Assembly (NCBI GenBank): GCA_023436025.1
Contig: JAEZKX010000252.1
Location: 1 to 12,626, forward strand
Length of the DNA stretch: 12,626 nucleotides
Source of the DNA: Pseudomonadota bacterium
GTDB taxonomy: Bacteria; Pseudomonadota; Gammaproteobacteria; Burkholderiales; Burkholderiaceae_C
Direction: 5' to 3'
A program made the position numbers and the translations under genes. This document shows, piece after piece, positions 1 to 5,951 of this stretch. The stretch's first letter is position 1, and each line of letters begins with the position of its first letter. Below the pieces are notes generated by a model. It worked only from the letters and a program-made list of their open reading frames with translations. It was not told the origin of the DNA and searched no databases.

Positions 1-1046
1 GCCCGCATGTAGCGCGGCTCCGTCATCAACGCATCCCACGAAGCCGCAGGCGCCTGCGGCAGCAGCGCCAGGCGGCGCTGTTCGCTCGCTTCGCTGAGCT
101 GCCATTCACCGCGCGACTGCGCTTGCGCCAGGCCATCCAGCATGTCGTCGATGGAGCGGCCGCCCGGGCTGTTGACCGACTCGTTGCACAGCAGCACCAT
201 GTCGCAGCCGGCCTGCAGCGCCACCACGGCGGCTTCGGTGTAGGTGACGTCGCGGCCCTCGATCTGGCGGGCGCCGGCCATGCTGAGGTCGTCGCTGAAG
301 ACCGCACCGGTGAAGTGCAGCCGCCCACGCAGGATGTCTTGCAGCCACTTGCGCGAGAAGCCGGCCGGGCGCTTGTCGATCTTGGGGTAGACCACGTGCG
401 CCGGCATCACGCTGGTGAGGCTGGTGCTCAGCCATCCGTAGGGCGCGGCGTCGTCCGCCAGGATGGCCTTGAGGCTGCGCTTGTCCACCGGGATGTCGAC
501 GTGCGAGTCGGCGGTGACGAAGCCGTGCCCCGGGAAATGCTTCCCACAGTTGGCCATGCCGGCCTCCAGCAGCCCGTGCATGACGCTCTTGGCCAGCAGC
601 GTGGCGACCCGCGGGTCGCGGTGGAAGGCGCGGTCACCGATGACGCCGCTCTCGCCCCAGTCGAGGTCCAGCACCGGGGTGAAGCTGAAGTCGACGCCGC
701 AGGCGCGCAGCTCGGCGCCCAGCACGTAGCCGGCGGCCGTCGCCGCGTCGGTCGCGGCCAGCGCGTCCTGCATCCACAGCTCGCCCAGTCGCCGCATCGG
801 CGGCAGGTGGGTGAAGCCATCGGTGCGGAAGCGCTGCACGCGCCCGCCCTCGTGGTCGACGGCCACCAGCAGGTCGGCGCGCAGTTCCTTGACCTGCGCG
901 CACAGCGCGGCCAGCTGCTCGCGGTCCTGCCAGTTGCGGCCGAACAGGATCATGCCGCCCACCAGCGGATGGGCCAGCCGGCGGCGGTCGTCCGCCGTCA
1001 GTTCCAGGCCGGCGACGTCGATGATGACGGGCGCGTGTTCACTCAT
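1..1046 (-). CDS. nagZ: Beta-N-acetylhexosaminidase NagZ (3' end cut by window edge)
   Basis: Cytoplasmic glycoside hydrolase of family GH3 that removes N-acetylglucosamine from GlcNAc-anhydroMurNAc muropeptides during peptidoglycan recycling. I translated the minus strand from the ATG at 1046 and found 348 open codons with no stop before the window edge, so only the last few residues are probably missing (family length is roughly 330-370). Visible family motifs are GGMILFGRN (about 30-38), DHEGGRVQRF (64-73), the KHFPGHG loop (169-175) followed by DSH (180-182), which in this family carries the catalytic Asp/His pair, and FSDDLSM with the presumed nucleophile Asp252. The start overlaps the acpS stop as ATGA (1043-1046), so it is translationally coupled as the last visible gene of the lepA operon. 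All key residues are present and I see no sign of decay. Confidence 0.95.
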   Translation of the reverse strand, partial: MSEHAPVIIDVAGLELTADDRRRLAHPLVGGMILFGRNWQDREQLAALCAQVKELRADLLVAVDHEGGRVQRFRTDGFTHLPPMRRLGELWMQDALAATDAATAAGYVLGAELRACGVDFSFTPVLDLDWGESGVIGDRAFHRDPRVATLLAKSVMHGLLEAGMANCGKHFPGHGFVTADSHVDIPVDKRSLKAILADDAAPYGWLSTSLTSVMPAHVVYPKIDKRPAGFSRKWLQDILRGRLHFTGAVFSDDLSMAGARQIEGRDVTYTEAAVVALQAGCDMVLLCNESVNSPGGRSIDDMLDGLAQAQSRGEWQLSEASEQRRLALLPQAPAASWDALMTEPRYMR

Positions 1047-1450
1047 GGCTTCTTCTCTTCATCCTGTTCCACCACGACGAAGCTCGCGGCGTAATCGGTT
1101 TCGTCGGTGACGGTGACCAGCGCGCGCAGCCGGCGTGCCTCGCACCACTCCTTCAGCACGCCGTGCAGCACGATCACCGGCTTGCCGCTGGGCAGCTTGC
1201 CCACCTCGCACAGCTTCCAGGTCATGGGCATGCGCATGCCCAAGCCGATGGCCTTGCTGAAGGCCTCCTTGGCGGAGAAGCGCGTGGCCAGGTAGCGGAT
1301 GCCGCGTTCTGGCCAGCGCGCGCTGCGCGCCCGCCAGGTGGCCAGCTCGGCGTCGGTGAGGATCTTGCCGGCGAAGCGGTCGCCGTGCTTGTCGAGCGAG
1401 GCGCGGATGCGCCGCACGTCGCAGATGTCGGTGCCGATGCCGTAGATCAC
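1043..1450 (-). CDS. acpS: Holo-[acyl-carrier-protein] synthase AcpS
   Basis: Transfers the 4'-phosphopantetheine arm from coenzyme A to the serine of apo-ACP, activating fatty-acid synthesis. The protein has 135 residues, typical for the group I (AcpS-type) phosphopantetheinyl transferases. It begins MIYGIGTDICDV with the magnesium ligand Asp8, and has the signature RFSAKEAFSKAIGLG (57-71) with the second ligand Glu62. The C-terminal strand reads VTVTDETDYAASFVVVE, a variant of the more usual S-H-(D/E) segment. The start is GTG at 1450, overlapping the pdxJ stop as GTGA (1447-1450). The end overlaps nagZ as ATGA. The pdxJ-acpS pair is a long-known neighbour arrangement in Proteobacteria. Confidence 0.96.
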   Translation of the reverse strand: MIYGIGTDICDVRRIRASLDKHGDRFAGKILTDAELATWRARSARWPERGIRYLATRFSAKEAFSKAIGLGMRMPMTWKLCEVGKLPSGKPVIVLHGVLKEWCEARRLRALVTVTDETDYAASFVVVEQDEEKKP

Positions 1451-2187
1451 CGCAGCGCGTTCAGGTACTGGCGCACGGCCTCGCCATAACCCAGCTCCAG
1501 GGCGTCGGCGACGAATGCATGGCCAATCGAGACTTCCAGCAGGCCGGGCACGGCGCGCACGAACTCCGGCAGGTTGTCGCGGTTGAGGTCATGGCCGGCG
1601 TTGACGCCGAGACCCACCGCCTGCGCGGCGCGCGCGGCCGCCGCGAACCGGTCCAGCTGCTCCTGCCGCGCCGAGCTGGCCCAGGCCGCCGCATAGGGTT
1701 CGGTGTAGAGCTCGACGCGGTCGGCGCCCACCGCCTTGGCCAACGGCATGGCGGCCGGGTCGGCGTCCATGAACAGGCTGACGCGCACGCCCAGCGCCCG
1801 GGCCTCGGCGATCAGCGGGCGCACGCGCTCGCCGTCGGCCGCGAGGTTCCAGCCATGGTCGCTGGTGAACTGGCCCTCGCTGTCCGGCACGAAGGTGCAC
1901 TGCTGGGGCCGCAGCTCGCGCACGAACTCCATCAGGTTGTGGAAGGGATTGCCCTCGATGTTGAACTCGGCTTGCGGCCAATCGGTCCGCAGCAGCCGGG
2001 CCAGGTCGCGCACGTCATCGGGCCGGATGTGGCGGGCGTCGGGCCGCGGGTGCACGGTGATGCCATGGGCACCGGCCTGCAGGCACAGCGTGGCCGCGCG
2101 GGTGACGCTGGGGATGCCGAGGTGGCGCGTGTTGCGCACCAGGGCGACCTTGTTGAGGTTGACGGAAAGGGCGGTGCCGGAGCTCAT
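1447..2187 (-). CDS. pdxJ: Pyridoxine 5'-phosphate synthase PdxJ (divergent VNLNK type)
   Basis: Condenses 1-deoxy-D-xylulose 5-phosphate with 3-amino-2-oxopropyl phosphate to give pyridoxine 5'-phosphate, the last ring-forming step of DXP-dependent vitamin B6 synthesis. The protein is a 246-residue TIM barrel. The reading frame stays open upstream of 2187, but the start ATG at 2187 is chosen because it overlaps the recO stop as ATGA (2184-2187) and the family similarity begins there. Conserved elements are the TVHPRPDARHI segment with its His, Arg and RH pair, NIEGNPF with the active-site Glu, VELYTEPYA, NAGHDLNRDN and the phosphate-binding IGHA. Two positions differ from the Escherichia coli enzyme: the N-terminal VNIDH motif reads VNLNK (residues 9-13), and an insertion reads FVPDSEGQFTSDHGW. 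Similar variants are, as I recall, known in other bacteria, so it is probably functional. Confidence 0.93.
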   Translation of the reverse strand: MSSGTALSVNLNKVALVRNTRHLGIPSVTRAATLCLQAGAHGITVHPRPDARHIRPDDVRDLARLLRTDWPQAEFNIEGNPFHNLMEFVRELRPQQCTFVPDSEGQFTSDHGWNLAADGERVRPLIAEARALGVRVSLFMDADPAAMPLAKAVGADRVELYTEPYAAAWASSARQEQLDRFAAAARAAQAVGLGVNAGHDLNRDNLPEFVRAVPGLLEVSIGHAFVADALELGYGEAVRQYLNALR

Positions 2188-2936
2188 AGGGCCTGCAGGT
2201 CCATCATCAGTTGCCGGGTGCGCAGCGTGGGGACGCCGCAATGGTAGTGCAGCAGGGCGCGCAATTGCGGCTTCAGCTCGCCGGCCGCCGCGGCGGCCCG
2301 CAAGGTGGCGGCAAACGGCGCGGGATCGTCCAGCGCCGCCTGCAGTCCCCGCCATTGCAGGCCGGTGAGGCTGGCGCGCTCCTGCGGGTCCTGGGCCTCG
2401 ACCAGGCCGCCTTCCGGCCGCAGCACGTAGCGCTCTTCGTCGCGCAGCGGCGCCAGGGTGGCGGTCTGCGCGTCGAGCACCGGCAGCAGGCCGATTTCGC
2501 GCAACAGCAGCAGCTCGAAGGCGCGCAGGGCCGGCTGCAGGGTGTGCTCGGCGTCGCCCGCCAGCACCCGCACGGTGGCGGCGTAGGCGTCGAACAGCAC
2601 CGGATGCGGGTCGTCGCGCGCCAGCAGGCGCAACAGCAGCTCGTTGAGGTAGTAGCCCGACAACAGGGCGTCGCCGGTGGGCATGACCTGGCCGCCCAGC
2701 CACTCGGCGGACTTCAGCGTGCGGATTTCGGCGTCGCCGCCGAAGGCGACGTGCAACGGCTGCAGCGGCAGCAGCACGGGGCGGAAGTTGGAGCTCGGCT
2801 TCTTGGCACCCTTGGCCACCAGCGCGACGCGGCCGTAATGGCGGGTCAGCGTCTCGAGGATCAGGCTGGACTCGCTCCAGTCGTAGCGGTGCAGGACGAA
2901 GGCGGGCTCGTCGGCGATGCGCTTCATGCCGGCCAT
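2184..2936 (-). CDS. recO: DNA repair protein RecO
   Basis: Recombination mediator of the RecFOR pathway. With RecR it loads RecA onto SSB-coated single-stranded gaps and can anneal strands. The protein has 250 residues: an N-terminal OB fold (about 10-85, with LHRYDWSESSLIL and VAKGAKKPSSNFRPVLLPLQPL-like text) followed by a helical C-terminal domain. The C-terminal part lacks the four-cysteine zinc motif of Gram-positive RecO, as is usual in Gram-negative bacteria. Two starts are possible: ATG at 2936 (used here) and ATG at 2927, giving MKRIADEPAF. The latter is favoured by a mini-frame whose stop overlaps it, and is nearly equally likely. It lies 16 bp downstream of era and its stop overlaps pdxJ as ATGA. 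Confidence 0.94.
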   Translation of the reverse strand: MAGMKRIADEPAFVLHRYDWSESSLILETLTRHYGRVALVAKGAKKPSSNFRPVLLPLQPLHVAFGGDAEIRTLKSAEWLGGQVMPTGDALLSGYYLNELLLRLLARDDPHPVLFDAYAATVRVLAGDAEHTLQPALRAFELLLLREIGLLPVLDAQTATLAPLRDEERYVLRPEGGLVEAQDPQERASLTGLQWRGLQAALDDPAPFAATLRAAAAAGELKPQLRALLHYHCGVPTLRTRQLMMDLQAL

Positions 2937-2956
2937 CCCGCCGTGCCCCGCGTCAT
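2924..2956 (-). other. Ten-codon mini-frame bridging era and recO
   Basis: On the minus strand the era stop sits in an ATGA at 2953-2956. The ATG inside it opens a frame reading MTRGTAGWPA. That frame ends at a TGA (2924-2926), which overlaps the recO ATG at 2927, again as ATGA. The frame differs from that of recO. It may only serve to carry ribosomes from era to recO. Whether it is translated is unknown, and chance is possible in such a short stretch. Confidence 0.3.
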
Positions 2957-3912
2957 TCGTAGCCGAAGCTGCGCACGCGCGCCTCGTCGTCGGCCCAGCC
3001 GGTGCGCACCTTGACGAACAGTTGCAGGAACACCTTGCCGTCCAGCAGCTGCTCGAGTTCCTGGCGCGCCTCGGTGCCGATGCGCTTCAACTTCTCCCCA
3101 CCCTCGCCGATCACCATCGCCTTGTGGCTGTCGCGCTCCACGATGATGGTGGCGGCGATGCGCAGCATCCGCTTGTGCCTGGGGCTGGGTTCTTCCTCGA
3201 ACTTCTCGATGACGACCGTCGAGGTGTAGGGCAGCTCCTCGCCGGTCAGGCGGAACAGCTTCTCGCGGATCATCTCGCTGGCCAGGAAGTTCTCGCTGCG
3301 GTCGGTGAGTTCATCCTCGGCGTACCACCAGGGTTGCTGCGGCAGGTACTTCTCGCAGATGCCGAACAGGCGCTCGACGTCCTTGGCGTTCTTGGCCGAC
3401 ATGGGCACGAATTCGGCGAACGGGTGGCGCTGCTGCATGTCGCGCAGCCAGGGCGCCAGTTCGCCGCGGCGGTGCACCGTATCGAGCTTGTTGGCCACCA
3501 GGATGGCCGGCAGGTCCGGCTTCAGCAGCGACAACACCTTGGCGTCGCCCAGCGTGAAATTGCCGGCCTCCACCACGAACAGCACCAGGTCGACGTCCCC
3601 CAGCACGCCGGTGACGGCCTTGTTCAGGGACCGGTTCAAGGCGGTGCTGTGGCGGGTCTGGAAACCCGGCGTGTCGACGAACACGAACTGGGTCGCGCCG
3701 CGCGTGCGCACGCCGGTGATGCGGTGGCGCGTGGTCTGCGCCTTGCGCGAGGTGATGCTGATCTTCTGGCCGACCAGCGCGTTCAGCAGCGTCGACTTGC
3801 CGACGTTCGGCTTGCCGACGATGGCCACCAGGCCGCAGCGGGTGGCGTCCGATGGTTGGCCATCCCCCGCCGGGGGATGGCCGGGGGGGGTGCGCTCCGG
3901 AATCTCGTTCAT
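2953..3912 (-). CDS. era: GTPase Era
   Basis: Essential GTPase that binds the 3' end of 16S rRNA and helps mature the 30S ribosomal subunit. The protein has 319 residues. G1 is GKPNVGKST (33-41), the switch region reads SRKAQTTRHRITG, G3 is DTPG, G4 is NKLD and G5 is SAKN. A C-terminal KH domain carries VIGEGGEKLKRIG, the Era form of the RNA-binding loop. The frame is open upstream, but ATG at 3912 is chosen because it overlaps the rnc stop as ATGA (3909-3912) and gives a normal length. The G domain starts about 20 residues later than in E. coli Era. That proline- and glycine-rich N-terminal extension is encoded by a palindrome and a run of eight C. Adjacency to rnc is a classic operon linking rRNA processing and assembly. 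Confidence 0.96.
   Translation of the reverse strand: MNEIPERTPPGHPPAGDGQPSDATRCGLVAIVGKPNVGKSTLLNALVGQKISITSRKAQTTRHRITGVRTRGATQFVFVDTPGFQTRHSTALNRSLNKAVTGVLGDVDLVLFVVEAGNFTLGDAKVLSLLKPDLPAILVANKLDTVHRRGELAPWLRDMQQRHPFAEFVPMSAKNAKDVERLFGICEKYLPQQPWWYAEDELTDRSENFLASEMIREKLFRLTGEELPYTSTVVIEKFEEEPSPRHKRMLRIAATIIVERDSHKAMVIGEGGEKLKRIGTEARQELEQLLDGKVFLQLFVKVRTGWADDEARVRSFGYE
3858..3882. repeat. Perfect 12-bp inverted repeat inside era 5' coding region
   Basis: The arms GGCCATCCCCCG (3858-3869) and CGGGGGATGGCC (3871-3882) are exact reverse complements around a single central C. The repeat lies 30-54 nt into era and encodes part of the poorly conserved N-terminal extension. It would form a very stable hairpin in the mRNA, with a few central pairs opened as loop. 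It could be a small palindromic repeat element tolerated in coding sequence. I see no second full copy in this window. Confidence 0.75.
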
Positions 3913-4592
3913 TTGGGTCGGGTCTTCAACACCGACAGCATAGCGGCCGCGGCCGCCTGTTCGGCGGCCCGGCGCGAGGCGCCGATGCCGCGCTCCACCA
4001 GGCCGAGCTCGCCGACCTCGCACTCGACCTCGAAGGTCTGCTTGTGCGCGGCGCCCAGCGTGCCCACCACACGGTACAGCGGCAGGCGCATCTTGCGGCC
4101 CTGCAGCACTTCCTGCAGCTCGGTCTTGGCGTCCTTGGCCGCCACGGCCGACTGCGGCGTCAGGGCGACGTCGCGGAACAGGCGGCGCACCAGCGCCTCG
4201 GCCGGTGCGTAGCCGCCGTCGAGGTAGACGGCACCGATCAGCGCCTCCAGCGCGTCGGCCAGGATGGACGGGCGCTGGCGGCCGTTGGTGCGCACCTCGC
4301 CCTCGCCCAGCCGCAACAGGTCAGGCAGGCCGAGTTCCAGGGCCTTCTCGTGCAGCGGCTGCTGCTTGACGAGCGAGGCCCGCAGCTTGGTGAGGTCGCC
4401 CTCGGGCAGCGAGGCCAGGCGCTCGTACAGCAGGGAGGACACCGCCAGGTTCAACACCGAGTCGCCCAGGAATTCCAGGCGCTCGTTGTGGTCGGCGGAG
4501 AAGCTGCGGTGGGTCAGCGCCCGCGCGAGCAGTCGCTGGTCGGAGAAACGGTACTGCAGGCGGGCTTGCAGTGCGGCAAGCGGATCGGACAC
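3909..4592 (-). CDS. rnc: Ribonuclease III
   Basis: Double-strand-specific endoribonuclease that processes the 30S rRNA precursor and cuts structured mRNAs and sRNA-mRNA duplexes. The protein has 227 residues, almost the same as E. coli RNase III. The catalytic domain shows NERLEFLGDSVL with metal and catalytic residues Glu37, Glu40 and Asp44, then SILADALEALIGAVYLDGG with Asp113 and Glu116. A C-terminal dsRNA-binding domain follows (DAKTELQEVLQG to RRAAEQAAAAAML). The start is GTG at 4592, sharing its first G with the last base of the TAG stop of the upstream DUF4845 gene (TAGTG). A longer open frame upstream is an artefact of high GC and overlaps that gene. The end overlaps era as ATGA. All active-site residues are intact. 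Confidence 0.96.
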   Translation of the reverse strand: MSDPLAALQARLQYRFSDQRLLARALTHRSFSADHNERLEFLGDSVLNLAVSSLLYERLASLPEGDLTKLRASLVKQQPLHEKALELGLPDLLRLGEGEVRTNGRQRPSILADALEALIGAVYLDGGYAPAEALVRRLFRDVALTPQSAVAAKDAKTELQEVLQGRKMRLPLYRVVGTLGAAHKQTFEVECEVGELGLVERGIGASRRAAEQAAAAAMLSVLKTRPK

Positions 4593-4951
4593 TAGCGGCC
4601 GGGGCGGGAAGACCCCTGGTATTTCAGCAGCAGCCACGCCGGGCCGAACATGTGGAACTCCTTGTCGTAGGCGAAGGACACCACGTTCTGGTCGCCCTGC
4701 CGGGTGATCTCGAGGTCCTTGCCGCGGATGGAGGTGATGTTGTCGATGTCGGCCGCGCGGTCGAAGGCATTGCGGATCTCGACGACGGTGGTGCCGTCCT
4801 TGGCGCGGTTGACCGCCTTGACCACCGCCTGGTATTCCAGGAATGACGGCAGCGCCTGCATCACCATGTAGCCGACCATGCCCAGGACGGCCAGGATGAA
4901 GACCAGCGTGACCAGTGAAATGCCCCTCTGCCTGCGGATAGTTGCTGCCAT
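4592..4951 (-). CDS. DUF4845 single-span membrane protein
   Basis: Small protein of 119 residues with one N-terminal membrane segment (about residues 11-34, GISLVTLVFILAVLGMVGYM) after a basic leader (MAATIRRQR), and a periplasmic tail of about 80 residues. It matches the DUF4845 family, which in Beta- and Gammaproteobacteria sits between lepB and rnc. No biochemical role is established to my knowledge. The N-terminus looks like a prepilin (basic leader, Gly10, hydrophobic stretch), but Thr stands where pilins have Glu at +5. ATG at 4951 is preferred over an upstream in-frame GTG at 4957 because AGAGGGGG lies 5 nt before the ATG and overlaps the GTG. It starts 30 bp after lepB and its stop shares one base with the rnc GTG. 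Confidence 0.88.
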   Translation of the reverse strand: MAATIRRQRGISLVTLVFILAVLGMVGYMVMQALPSFLEYQAVVKAVNRAKDGTTVVEIRNAFDRAADIDNITSIRGKDLEITRQGDQNVVSFAYDKEFHMFGPAWLLLKYQGSSRPGR

Positions 4952-4956
4952 GCGCA

Positions 4957-4965
4957 CCCCCTCTT
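4957..4965 (-). promoter_or_regulatory. Shine-Dalgarno of the DUF4845 gene
   Basis: The minus strand reads AAGAGGGGG, ending 5 nt before the ATG at 4951. It is one of the clearest ribosome binding sites in the window. It decides the start, because it overlaps the alternative GTG at 4957. Confidence 0.7.
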
Positions 4966-4981
4966 GACGTTTTTGCAGGTT

Positions 4982-5947
4982 CTAGTTGAAAGCGCCAATC
5001 CGGTCCAGGCTTCCGAAGTTCATCCAGATCAGGAAGGCCTTGCCCACGATGTTGCGATCGGGAACGAAGCCCCAGTAGCGCGAATCGAGCGAATTGTCGC
5101 GGTTGTCGCCCATCACGAAGTAGTACCCCTCCGGTACCTTGCAGACGACCCCTTCGACACTGTAGCGGCAATTCTGCTTGAAGGGAAAGTCCGAGGCCCC
5201 GGGAACGAAGGCGGGAGCGTCGTCATTCGTCAACAGGCGGTGCTTCTTCTCGCCCAGTTGCTCCTCGAACTGCCGGAAGTAGCGCATGGCGTCGGCGTCG
5301 AAGTAGTCCGGCAGCTGGTTGGTGGGCACCGGCTTGCCGTTGATGGTCAGCCGCTTGTTCAGGTAGGCCACTTCGTCGCCGGGCACGCCGACCACGCGCT
5401 TGATGTAGTCCAGCGAGGGCTTGGGCGGGTAGCGGAACACCATGACGTCCCCGCGCTTGGGCGGCGTGCCCTCGGTCAGCTTGGTGTTGAACACCGGCAG
5501 GCGCAGCCCGTAGGTGAACTTGTTGACCAGGATCAGGTCGCCCACCAGCAGCGTCGGGATCATGGAGCCGGAGGGGATCTTGAAGGGCTCGAACAGGAAG
5601 GAGCGCAACACGAAGACGGCCAGGATCACCGGGAACAGGCCGGCCGTCCAATCGAGCCACCAGGGCTGCGCCAGCACCTTCTGGCGGGCTTCGGCGAGCT
5701 TGGCGTCGACCGGGGCGATGCCTTGCGAGGACAGCCGGGCGTTGCGCTCGGTCGCCTGGGCCTCGAGTTCCGCGGCGGCACGGCGGCGCCGCGGCAGGAA
5801 CCACAGGCGCTCGGCGACCCAGTACAGGCCGGTGACGATCGTCGCCATGAACAGCAGCAGCGCGAAATTGCCCTCGACGAGCCCGAAATACCACGCGGCC
5901 GCGTAGCCGACGAAAGCCGCGAGGATCGCGGCGGTGAGAACTGGCAT
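4982..5947 (-). CDS. lepB: Signal peptidase I LepB
   Basis: Inner-membrane serine protease that removes signal peptides from exported preproteins on the periplasmic face. The protein has 321 residues. Catalytic Ser128 sits in IPSGSMIPTLLVGD and the general base Lys183 in DYIKRVVGVPGD. The C-terminal box is MGDNRDNSLDSRYWGFV. Hydrophobic segments are at about 4-22, 28-46 and 102-119, with a basic RRRR stretch after the second. E. coli LepB starts near the second of these, so this protein has an extra N-terminal membrane segment and a likely N-in topology. The start ATG at 5947 is 4 nt after the lepA stop, so the two are co-transcribed and probably coupled. Substrates made nearby include the signal peptides of RseB and MucD. 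Confidence 0.96.
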   Translation of the reverse strand: MPVLTAAILAAFVGYAAAWYFGLVEGNFALLLFMATIVTGLYWVAERLWFLPRRRRAAAELEAQATERNARLSSQGIAPVDAKLAEARQKVLAQPWWLDWTAGLFPVILAVFVLRSFLFEPFKIPSGSMIPTLLVGDLILVNKFTYGLRLPVFNTKLTEGTPPKRGDVMVFRYPPKPSLDYIKRVVGVPGDEVAYLNKRLTINGKPVPTNQLPDYFDADAMRYFRQFEEQLGEKKHRLLTNDDAPAFVPGASDFPFKQNCRYSVEGVVCKVPEGYYFVMGDNRDNSLDSRYWGFVPDRNIVGKAFLIWMNFGSLDRIGAFN

Positions 5948-5951
5948 CGAC

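Noticed and set aside
2188..2703. N-terminal extension of pdxJ (open frame continues upstream to 2703)
   Set aside because: The extra residues are Arg/Ala-rich shadow sequence of recO in another frame. PdxJ homology begins at 2187 and the ATGA overlap supports that start.
4593..5171. N-terminal extension of rnc (open frame continues to 5171)
   Set aside because: It overlaps the DUF4845 gene and lepB completely. RNase III family length and domain start fit the GTG at 4592.
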